Positions 16,553-23,432 of a stretch of DNA of 39,078 nucleotides are shown here, one piece after another. Numbering within the stretch: position 1 is the stretch's first letter; every line of letters starts with the position of its first letter. The stretch lies in contig CAJWVI010000017.1 in the NCBI GenBank assembly GCA_913048115.1, forward strand, positions 1 to 39,078. Direction: 5' to 3'. The notes beneath the pieces were generated by a model. That model saw only the letters and a program-made list of their open reading frames with translations. It was not told where the DNA came from and did not search any database. Position numbers and translations under genes: made by a program. This stretch comes from an uncultured Flavobacteriaceae bacterium (GTDB lineage Bacteria; Bacteroidota; Bacteroidia; Flavobacteriales; Flavobacteriaceae).

Positions 16553-17983
16553 CTAAAATTTAAAACTTAAGCCGGTGTATACTCCAACATAATATGGTTT
16601 GAAGTCTACTGCGCTATCTGTGTATGGGTTAAGCTGGTATTTAAACATGGGTTCAACATTAAACTTAAATGAATTTGATAGCCTGTAGTGTACCCCAATA
16701 CCAATGTTGGTTGCAAAACTTAGGCCAGACAAATTGTTGGCAGATCCTATGGTTTCATTATAGTTTCCTGCCGTTACAGACACTTCATTATTACCTAAAA
16801 GTAGCGTGCTTATGCCCCCAATTATATCTATACCAAGTTTTTTATTTAATACCGAATAGCTTAATTCCAGCGGCACCTCATAATAGCTTATGTTTTGATT
16901 GATAAAGGCGTCTCCGTTGGTTGATTTTGGAGTAACCTCTCCAAAAGTTCCCGCTGCAGTTTGGGCAGAAAAAGTGCCTAAATCTTGAGCGATTACTACA
17001 ATTCCAGATCTATTATAGTCAATGTTTTTTAGCGCTATCGAGACAGGGCCATCTCCAAGCTCTATGCCTCCTGTGCTATAACTAAGGGCTACATTGTTAA
17101 CACCAGAGCGTATTTTTAAGCGGGCGCTTAGCGCATAACGTACCCCGACCCCGTAGCTAATATTTATATTACCGTTTTGAGAGTTGTCTGCAAAGCTTTG
17201 GTCTATAGAAGATCCTTCTCCTAAAGTACTATAATACACTGGAGCAATATTGGGAGCGATTTCCCAGAGGTTTTTTTGCTTTTCATTATTTGCAACAGCG
17301 TTCTTTGCCTCTATCTCTTTTTGCTGTTCAATAGCATCAAAAATAGAAGTCTTTTGTGATTCTTCTTTAGTCACAACCGCAATTTTTGTAGTTGGTGGAA
17401 CAATAATAACATTGTTGATTGTAATGCTAGGTTCAACAACGATACTTTTTGTGTCTGGCTTAGTTGCAACAGCATTATTGGTGCTAAGCACAGGCGCGGT
17501 CTTCTGTTTTTTCATCGCCGAAGCGGTATTTTTTTTGCCAGGAGCATTTTCTATTACGGCGGCTATAACGGCGTTGTTTTGTTTATTTGTGCTCTTTAGT
17601 TTGTTTTGTGACGGTTTTTTAGAAGAGATAATTTGTTTCTTTTTGATAGCGTGAGGCGCCTTAGCGACTTGAGTATCATTTCCAAGATTGTTTATTTCAA
17701 GATCTTTTTTAATCTTTGGAGAAACTTCAATTTTTTCAAGTACGGGAACTTCCTCAACAACGCTTTTGTTTGTGTCATTCAGCAACGAGTTACTTAAACT
17801 AAATACCAAAATTAACGATGCGGCAACACCCGCAATCTTCCACCACAACGGAATAATAACACGCTCTTTTTTGTCCTCTCTTAGTTGCGTCTGGATGTTA
17901 TCCCAAACCCGTTTAGGAGGAGTCACTTCGTGTTGGGCGAAGCGCTCTTTAAAAAGTTGGTCTATGTTCTTTTTTTGTTTCAT
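16553..17983 (-). CDS. Outer-membrane beta-barrel protein with anti-sigma-like N terminus
   Basis: A 476-residue protein in three parts. Residues 1-43 are a charged, probably cytoplasmic segment (IDQLFKERFAQHEVTPPKRV, then WDNIQ) like those of Bacteroidota anti-sigma factors. Residues about 44-66 form one hydrophobic transmembrane helix. Residues about 70-240 are a Lys/Asn/Ala/Thr/Val-rich linker of low complexity. Residues about 240-476 alternate like an outer-membrane barrel of the PorT/OmpA-like type and end in an aromatic residue (GVYTGLSFKF). The sigma factor gene lies 31 bases upstream on the same strand. The likely role is to hold that sigma factor and sense the envelope. The arrangement implies one chain touching both membranes, which needs proof. 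Confidence 0.8.
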   Translation of the reverse strand: MKQKKNIDQLFKERFAQHEVTPPKRVWDNIQTQLREDKKERVIIPLWWKIAGVAASLILVFSLSNSLLNDTNKSVVEEVPVLEKIEVSPKIKKDLEINNLGNDTQVAKAPHAIKKKQIISSKKPSQNKLKSTNKQNNAVIAAVIENAPGKKNTASAMKKQKTAPVLSTNNAVATKPDTKSIVVEPSITINNVIIVPPTTKIAVVTKEESQKTSIFDAIEQQKEIEAKNAVANNEKQKNLWEIAPNIAPVYYSTLGEGSSIDQSFADNSQNGNINISYGVGVRYALSARLKIRSGVNNVALSYSTGGIELGDGPVSIALKNIDYNRSGIVVIAQDLGTFSAQTAAGTFGEVTPKSTNGDAFINQNISYYEVPLELSYSVLNKKLGIDIIGGISTLLLGNNEVSVTAGNYNETIGSANNLSGLSFATNIGIGVHYRLSNSFKFNVEPMFKYQLNPYTDSAVDFKPYYVGVYTGLSFKF

Positions 17984-18014
17984 TGTGTCGTTGGGCTTGC
18001 AACAAAGTTATGTT

Positions 18015-18548
18015 CTAGTGACTACTTGTATGGTAGCCTTCAATTTTTGTTTTTAATATACCCCTTGCTCTGGCTAAGTTAGACTTGGAGGTTCCGTCAC
18101 TAATACCTAACAAGTTTCCAATTTCTTTATGTGAATATCCGTCCATAACATACATGGTAAAAACCAATCTGTATCTGTTTGGCAATTCTTGTATTATACT
18201 AAGTAAATAATCTAGAGGTAATCCCTGATCAATCACTTCCTCATCTGCTGTATCCTCAATTTGCGCTTCATCTTTGATAGCAAATACTTTTTGTTTCCTA
18301 TATTTTTGAAGCACGGTATTTACTGTAATTCTTTTTATCCAACCCTCAAAGGAGCCCTTGTCTTTAAACTGTTCTGCTTTATTAAAAATAGTTATAAAAG
18401 CATCTTGTAAATTGTCTTCTGCTTCGACTTTATTTGGGGAGTATCGCAAACAAATAGAAAACAGCACACCACTGTAGCGGTTGTATAGCTCTGCTTGCGC
18501 TTTAGCATCCTTTCTTTTACAGCCGTGTATGAGTTTGTCTAAAGTCAA
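18015..18548 (-). CDS. ECF-type RNA polymerase sigma factor
   Basis: A protein of about 177 residues. Sigma region 2 contains AEDNLQDAFITIFNKAEQF and KGSFEGWIKRI; region 4 contains LPNRYRLVFTMYVMDGYSHK, then EIGNLLGISDGTSKSNLARA, a helix-turn-helix for -35 recognition. No ATG lies in frame before region 2. I chose TTG at 18548, which gives MTLDKLIHGCKRKDAK, the beginning I recall for homologues; TTG at 18587 would add 13 residues. It is followed by the anti-sigma-like barrel gene, a standard sigma/anti-sigma pairing, probably with autoregulation. Target genes are unknown. Confidence 0.87.
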   Translation of the reverse strand: MTLDKLIHGCKRKDAKAQAELYNRYSGVLFSICLRYSPNKVEAEDNLQDAFITIFNKAEQFKDKGSFEGWIKRITVNTVLQKYRKQKVFAIKDEAQIEDTADEEVIDQGLPLDYLLSIIQELPNRYRLVFTMYVMDGYSHKEIGNLLGISDGTSKSNLARARGILKTKIEGYHTSSH

Positions 18549-18587
18549 ATGTAGTTGCCTTGGTTTATTAGCAATTGTTATACACAA

Positions 18588-18941
18588 ACAGCTTCAACCT
18601 ATTGGTTTCTACACCAACTAGATGCTTGATTGTGAAGAGGGTTGCGTAGCTTTTGCATTATTTCTAAAACACTAGTGTTATCATAACGTTTCAAAATATG
18701 ATTTAATACAGCGCGCCGCACTTTAATTTTAAAAGACATGAAATATGCCAAGATTCTTTTTAAAACAGAAGGAAAAGATACTAAATTTAAAAATCGGAAA
18801 TTATATAGTATATATAAATTTCCGATTTTTAAATTTGACATGAAGATGTGCCAGGTATTTATTAAAATAAGCTGGATAAAAACAGCACTTTCTTAAGGTT
18901 AATTATTCATTAAGAATGACTAAGAACCTCGATGTCATTAT
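18588..18941. other. 354-base intergenic region between recA and the sigma factor gene
   Basis: No convincing gene. It holds the large hairpin at 18783-18836 and a 12-base palindrome AACACTAGTGTT (18668-18679) that overlaps GTTATcATAAC. TTGGT/ACCAA (18602-18617) can form a small hairpin just upstream of the sigma gene. An 80-codon minus-strand frame at 18599-18841 begins inside the large hairpin and resembles nothing I know. Confidence 0.6.
18783..18836. terminator. Perfect 20-bp inverted repeat downstream of recA
   Basis: The arm at 18783-18802 is exactly complementary to the arm at 18817-18836, with a 14-base AT-only loop apart from one G. It lies about 105 bases past the recA stop and would make a very stable hairpin. 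A transcription terminator or RNA-stabilising element for recA is the simplest reading; the distance from the stop and the lack of a strong T run after it are unusual. A small mobile inverted-repeat element is an alternative. Confidence 0.55.
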
Positions 18942-19958
18942 TTAAGCGTCTGCCAAGGCCTTGATACAGTCTTTTATTTTAATTTCTAGTTCCTCCATAA
19001 GCTCTGGGTTGTCAAGCAACAATGTTTTTACAGCATCTCTACCTTGCCCTAGCTTGGTCTCATCATAACTAAACCAAGATCCTGCTTTCTTAATGATTTC
19101 AAAATCTACACCAAGATCAATGATTTCACCAACCTTAGAAATTCCTTTACCATACATGATGTCAAACTCTACCATCTTAAATGGAGGTGCTACTTTGTTT
19201 TTTACAACCTTAACACGCGTCTTATTTCCTAAGACACCTCCGTTTGTGTCTTTAATTTGTGTTGAACGTCTAATATCCAAACGTACTGAAGCATAAAATT
19301 TTAAAGCATTACCACCCGTAGTAGTTTCTGGGTTTCCAAACATTACTCCAATTTTCTCACGTAATTGATTAATGAATATTACGGTACAGTTAGTTTTAGA
19401 AATAGATCCCGTAAGCTTTCTTAATGCTTGAGACATTAAACGTGCATGTAGGCCCATCTTACTGTCTCCCATTTCACCTTCAATTTCACTTTTTGGCGTT
19501 AATGCAGCTACAGAATCAATAACGATAATATCAATAGCGCCAGAACGAATTAAGTTGTCTGCAATTTCTAGTGCTTGTTCTCCATTATCTGGCTGTGAAA
19601 TAATGAGGTTCTCTACGTCTACCCCTAAGCTTTCAGCATAATATCTATCAAAAGCATGTTCTGCATCAATAAAGGCGGCAATACCTCCTTTTTTCTGTGC
19701 CTCAGCTATGGCGTGAATCGTTAAGGTAGTTTTACCAGAAGATTCTGGTCCATATATTTCAATAACTCTTCCTCTTGGATAACCACCAACGCCCAAAGCT
19801 ACATCAAGCCCTAATGATCCAGAAGGAATGATCTCAACATCAACAATGGCTTGGTCCCCCATTTTCATTACGGTCCCTTTTCCATAGGTTTTGTCTAGTT
19901 TATCTAGAGTAAGCTTTAGTGCTTTTAATTTTGCTTCTTTTTCTTTACTATCTGCCAT
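18942..19958 (-). CDS. recA: Recombinase RecA
   Basis: A 338-residue DNA-dependent ATPase for homologous recombination. The Walker A motif is GPESSGKTT (residues 70-78), Walker B is [12 protein letters not shown], the L1/L2 DNA-binding loops lie around [20 protein letters not shown] and [18 protein letters not shown], and [10 protein letters not shown] is conserved. The ATG at 19958 gives the usual [20 protein letters not shown] beginning. An upstream ATG in frame at 20093 lies inside the promoter region. It has its own strong promoter and is divergent from trhO. Two tandem dyads overlap the promoter. Confidence 0.98.
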   Translation of the reverse strand: MADSKEKEAKLKALKLTLDKLDKTYGKGTVMKMGDQAIVDVEIIPSGSLGLDVALGVGGYPRGRVIEIYGPESSGKTTLTIHAIAEAQKKGGIAAFIDAEHAFDRYYAESLGVDVENLIISQPDNGEQALEIADNLIRSGAIDIIVIDSVAALTPKSEIEGEMGDSKMGLHARLMSQALRKLTGSISKTNCTVIFINQLREKIGVMFGNPETTTGGNALKFYASVRLDIRRSTQIKDTNGGVLGNKTRVKVVKNKVAPPFKMVEFDIMYGKGISKVGEIIDLGVDFEIIKKAGSWFSYDETKLGQGRDAVKTLLLDNPELMEELEIKIKDCIKALADA

Positions 19959-20082
19959 AATGCTATTTTTTAGTATGTAACGATTTGATGTTAAAAATAA
20001 TGCTTCGTTTGTCTTGAAACAACCAAATACCTTGTTGTTTTTTAAAGCTTGTAAACAGTCGCTATTATTTAATTGATATACA

Positions 20083-20112
20083 CAAAGATACATATTTTTG
20101 GAAACATTCCAA
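20083..20112 (-). promoter_or_regulatory. recA promoter
   Basis: On the minus strand, TTG (20112-20110, preceded by T), a 19-base spacer and TATCTTTG (20090-20083) fit the Bacteroidota consensus fully. The leader to the recA ATG would be about 120 bases. Confidence 0.75.
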
Positions 20113-20130
20113 ATTTTGGAAGCATTCCTT
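20098..20130. promoter_or_regulatory. Tandem dyad boxes over the recA promoter, candidate operator
   Basis: Box 1 is TTGGAA-ACA-TTCCAA (20098-20112), a perfect six-base-arm dyad that covers the recA -33 TTG and part of the spacer. Box 2 is TTGGAA-GCA-TTCCTT (20116-20130), 18 bases away, imperfect at its outer two bases. The shared core TTGGAA-N-CATTCC matches at 12 of 13 positions. The position suggests a repressor site; the protein is unknown. Confidence 0.5.
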
Positions 20131-20171
20131 GCTCTTAATTCATGAATTCGGAGGATTTATTCCATAAAATA

Positions 20172-20201
20172 TTGCGTTAGTGGTCTTTTTCTCTACTTTT
20201 G
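20172..20201 (+). promoter_or_regulatory. trhO promoter
   Basis: TTG at 20172-20174, a 19-base spacer and TACTTTTG at 20194-20201 match the consensus, giving a leader of about 40 bases before trhO. Confidence 0.7.
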
Positions 20202-20247
20202 AATCTTGTAAGAATATTCCTTTTTAATCCTTAACAATTAGTATAGC

Positions 20248-21279
20248 ATGCAACTGTACAATACACTAAGCGCCAAAGAGAGAGCAACATTATTAGAAGA
20301 AGCGGGAGAAGACCGCTTAACGCTTTCTTTTTATCAATATGCCAATATTGGTAATCCAGAACTTTTTAGGAATCACTTATTTGTTGCTTGGGACGCCCTG
20401 GAAGTATTAGGCCGTATTTATGTAGCTCATGAAGGTATTAATGCACAATTGTCTATACCGGCTAAAAAATTCAAGGCCTTTAAAACATTTTTAGACGGGA
20501 TATATTTTCTGCAAGATTGTAGGTTAAATATTGCCGTTGAGCAAGATTTAAAATCGTTTTTGAAACTCAAGATCAAGGTGCGTGATAAAATTGTAGCAGA
20601 TGGCCTGAATGACACCACCTTTGATGTTACCAATATTGGAGTACACGTAGACGCCTCTGCGTTTAATGACTTAATAGAAGATCCAGACACAGTTTTGGTA
20701 GATATGCGCAATCACTATGAGAGTGAAATTGGACATTTTAAAAATGCAGTTACCCCAGATGTAGACACCTTTAGAGATTCTTTAGATATCATTGAAGAAG
20801 ATTTAAAAGACCATAAACAAGATAAAAAACTAGTGATGTACTGCACTGGAGGCATTCGTTGTGAAAAGGCGAGCGCCTATTATAAACACAAAGGATTTAA
20901 AAATGTGTTTCAACTAGAAGGAGGTATTATAGAGTATACCCGCCAAGTAAATGATCAAGGATTAGAAAATAAATTTTTAGGCAAAAACTTTGTTTTTGAT
21001 CATAGAAGAAGTGAGCGTATTAGTGACGATGTGATTTCTAATTGCCATCAATGCGGAAACCCCCACGACAGCCACACTAATTGCGCTAATGAAGGCTGTC
21101 ATTTGTTATTTATTCAATGCAATGCCTGTGCAGAAAAAATGGAACAAACCTGTAGTGAGCAATGCTATAAAATCATTCAATTATCTTTTGAAGAGCAGAA
21201 AGAGCTTCGTAAAGGAACCCATGCCAGCAACAAGATATTTAAAAAGGGAAGATCGGAGAATTTGCAATTTAAGAAGTAG
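20248..21279 (+). CDS. trhO: tRNA uridine(34) hydroxylase TrhO (rhodanese-related, YceA)
   Basis: A 343-residue protein of the UPF0176 family. E. coli TrhO hydroxylates wobble uridine of tRNA to 5-hydroxyuridine using oxygen. The N-terminal acylphosphatase-like domain has VAHEGINAQLSIP (residues about 59-71). The rhodanese domain has VLVDMRNHYESEIGHF and the active-site loop MYCTGGIRCEKASAYY. The C terminus is cysteine-rich (CHQCGNPHDSHTNCANEGC, then CNAC and CSEQC), a likely zinc-binding region found in many family members. It has its own promoter, divergent from recA. With mnmG it makes two wobble-uridine modification genes in this window. Confidence 0.95.
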   Translation: MQLYNTLSAKERATLLEEAGEDRLTLSFYQYANIGNPELFRNHLFVAWDALEVLGRIYVAHEGINAQLSIPAKKFKAFKTFLDGIYFLQDCRLNIAVEQDLKSFLKLKIKVRDKIVADGLNDTTFDVTNIGVHVDASAFNDLIEDPDTVLVDMRNHYESEIGHFKNAVTPDVDTFRDSLDIIEEDLKDHKQDKKLVMYCTGGIRCEKASAYYKHKGFKNVFQLEGGIIEYTRQVNDQGLENKFLGKNFVFDHRRSERISDDVISNCHQCGNPHDSHTNCANEGCHLLFIQCNACAEKMEQTCSEQCYKIIQLSFEEQKELRKGTHASNKIFKKGRSENLQFKK

Positions 21280-21486
21280 TTTCTAATTCTGAATTTTTAT
21301 TCTGTAAGATTTAATACCTTTACATTGTAAACAATAGTGTTTCATTTATTCGAGAGCTTTCTTGGTTTTAATGATTTGTCTGTTTAACTGCCGTGAAGAA
21401 CTACCTGAAGAATGATGTTGAGTAGCACGTTTTTTTAACGCAAAACGATAGACAAAAACCCCAGAAACTCCACTATATATATAATT

Positions 21487-22764
21487 ATGGGCTGTACTAG
21501 CTGTGCCTCTGGCGCCGATGGACAACCAAAAGGCTGCAAGAACAACGGTACTTGCGGAACCGATGGGTGTAACAAATTAACGGTGTTTGACTGGCTTTCA
21601 AATATGTCGCTTCCTGCAAACATGACTCCTTATACAGGAGTGGAAGTGCGTTTCAAAAATGGACGCAAACATTTTTATCAAAACAATGAAAATCTTTCTT
21701 TAAGTATTGGCGATACTGTTGCTACCCAAGCAGAGTCTGGCCATGACATTGGTATGGTAACTCTCACGGGTGAGTTGGTTCGCGTTCAAATGAAAAAGAA
21801 AAAAGAGAATCCAGATGCCACCAAGCTTCCGGTCTTATATAGAAAAGCCACCCAAAAAGACATAGATATCTGGCAAAAAGGACGTGATCGTGAAGCAGAT
21901 ATTCAAAAACAATCTCGCGTTATTGCAATTCGTTTAGGGCTGCGTATGAAAATTAGTGATGTAGAGTTTCAAGGTGATGCATCTAAGGTTATTTTCTACT
22001 ATACAGCAGAAGAACGCGTAGATTTTAGAGAGTTAATTAAAGAATTTGCCCGTACGTTTAATTCTCGTATAGAGATGAAACAAGTTGGTTTTAGACAAGA
22101 AGCAGCTCGCTTAGGAGGCATTGGTTCTTGCGGAAGAGAACTTTGTTGCTCCACATGGTTAACAGACTTTAGATCTGTAAACACCTCTGCAGCACGCTAC
22201 CAACAACTATCTTTAAACCCTCAAAAACTAGCAGGCCAATGCGGTAAGCTAAAGTGTTGTTTAAACTTTGAGCTAGATACTTACCTAGACACCTTGGCTA
22301 CGTTTCCAAAGAGTGATGTAAAGCTTAAAACAGAAAGAGGAAATGCCATTTGTCAAAAAACAGACATTTTTAAAGGGCTGCTGTGGTTTGCTTATGAAAA
22401 AGAAGCAATGAATTGGCATGAATTAACCCTAGAGCGCGTTAATGAAATTATTGCGATTAACAAAAAAGGAGACACTGTAGCCAATCTTGAAGATTATAAG
22501 ATAGAAACCAAGATAGATGACACCGAATTGTTTAGTAACGTGGTTGGTCAAGACAGTCTTACTCGGTTTGATAAACCAAAATCAGGTCAGCGCAGGAACA
22601 AGAAGAAGCGAAATTCTAGAAAGCCCGTAGCGGCTGGATTTGGAAAGCCAAATCAACCCAATGCTAGAAATAAAAAACAACCGGGAACAAATCCTGCTGC
22701 TGAGGGAAACAAACCAAACCCAAGGAACAAAAACCGCACGAAACCCAACAATCCAAAAAAGTAA
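21487..22764 (+). CDS. ricT: RicT/PSP1-family regulatory protein with extra Cys cluster and basic tail
   Basis: A 425-residue PSP1-domain protein. In Bacillus, RicT (YaaT) forms the iron-sulphur Y-complex that controls RNase Y and mRNA maturation. The PSP1 core (about residues 40-310) has the conserved IGSCGRELCCSTWL and QCGKLKCCLNFE cysteine pairs that fit the Fe-S ligands known there. Beyond the usual core there is an N-terminal cluster of five Cys (C3, C6, C17, C23, C28) and a C-terminal tail from about residue 365 rich in Lys, Arg, Asn and Pro. Its stop overlaps gldH by one base, and ricT-gldH-mrcA is a flavobacterial gene order. Whether it works with an RNase Y here is unknown. Confidence 0.88.
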   Translation: MGCTSCASGADGQPKGCKNNGTCGTDGCNKLTVFDWLSNMSLPANMTPYTGVEVRFKNGRKHFYQNNENLSLSIGDTVATQAESGHDIGMVTLTGELVRVQMKKKKENPDATKLPVLYRKATQKDIDIWQKGRDREADIQKQSRVIAIRLGLRMKISDVEFQGDASKVIFYYTAEERVDFRELIKEFARTFNSRIEMKQVGFRQEAARLGGIGSCGRELCCSTWLTDFRSVNTSAARYQQLSLNPQKLAGQCGKLKCCLNFELDTYLDTLATFPKSDVKLKTERGNAICQKTDIFKGLLWFAYEKEAMNWHELTLERVNEIIAINKKGDTVANLEDYKIETKIDDTELFSNVVGQDSLTRFDKPKSGQRRNKKKRNSRKPVAAGFGKPNQPNARNKKQPGTNPAAEGNKPNPRNKNRTKPNNPKK

Positions 22765-23252
22765 TGTATAACTGTTTTTTTGCATGCCTTCTAGCCTCGA
22801 TTTTTATATCCTGCGGTGATAACGCTGTTGCTGGAGATACCCTGGCTATTCAAGAAGATACCTGGCGGGTAAAAGATGCAGCTGTCTTTGAGTTTCCAGC
22901 ACTTGATAGCTTGAAACAGTACGACACTTTTGTTACGATACGAAATAACAATACCTACCCATTTAGCAATTTATTTTTAATTGTTTCCTTGCACTACCCT
23001 CATGGAAAAGTACGGGTAGACACCTTGGAGTATAAAATGGCAAGACCGGACGGAACATGGCTAGGAACAGGTATTGGAGCGATCAAAGAAAACAAATTGT
23101 CTTATAAAGAAAATTTTATTTTTAAAGAGGCGGGAAATTATGCCCTTCACATTTCCCACGCTGTGCGCAATAATGGCGATGCTCAAGGCGTTAGCATCCT
23201 TGAGGGCATAACAGATATAGGGTATAGCATTGAAGAATCAAAGCGGCAATAA
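22764..23252 (+). CDS. gldH: Gliding motility lipoprotein GldH
   Basis: A 162-residue lipoprotein, Cys17 being the lipidation site (FISC). It is one of the Gld proteins first found by loss of gliding in Flavobacterium johnsoniae; its exact job in gliding and the type IX secretion pathway is not settled. NNNTYPFSNLFLIVSLHYP and MARPDGTWLGTGIG match the family core from memory. Presence here suggests a gliding or T9SS-bearing flavobacterium. The start codon shares a base with the ricT stop (TAATG). Confidence 0.92.
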   Translation: MYNCFFACLLASIFISCGDNAVAGDTLAIQEDTWRVKDAAVFEFPALDSLKQYDTFVTIRNNNTYPFSNLFLIVSLHYPHGKVRVDTLEYKMARPDGTWLGTGIGAIKENKLSYKENFIFKEAGNYALHISHAVRNNGDAQGVSILEGITDIGYSIEESKRQ

Positions 23253-23256
23253 CAAT

Positions 23257-23280
23257 TGCTTTAAGTAAAAGCAGCTTTTA
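23257..23280 (+). terminator. Weak terminator after gldH
   Basis: TGCTTT and AAAGCA make a six-base-pair stem with a five-base loop, followed by GCTTTTA. An overlapping alternative, TAAAAGC-a-GCTTTTA, is also seen. Confidence 0.35.
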
Positions 23281-23380
23281 TACCACTTGTAAAACTTCAG
23301 GGTGTATGATAGCCAATTATAACAACCGCAAACTATCTGCTTGAAGACGTATATTATTTTTAACAATTAGCGTGTATTTA

Positions 23381-23388
23381 TATTTTTG
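23381..23388 (+). promoter_or_regulatory. -7-like element before mrcA
   Basis: TATTTTTG matches TAnnTTTG, 44 bases before the mrcA start. No TTG is seen at the right distance upstream. Confidence 0.35.
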
Positions 23389-23432
23389 ATTTGCAGTCAT
23401 ATTTTAGAAGTTAACACAAAAAATAAGGCATT

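Noticed and set aside
18546-18574. Full-consensus promoter (TTG, 18 bases, TACATTTG) for the sigma gene
   Set aside because: Its start site would fall downstream of both possible TTG start codons, so it cannot drive the full gene; such matches are expected a few times by chance in this much AT-rich DNA.
18599-18841. 80-codon minus-strand frame between recA and the sigma gene
   Set aside because: It starts inside the large perfect hairpin, has no recognisable domain and lies in a gap with other palindromes; chance opening in AT-rich DNA is likelier.
19959-20093. Longer recA start at 20093
   Set aside because: The added 45 residues are non-conserved, and the frame begins only a few bases from the recA -7 element, near the predicted transcript start.
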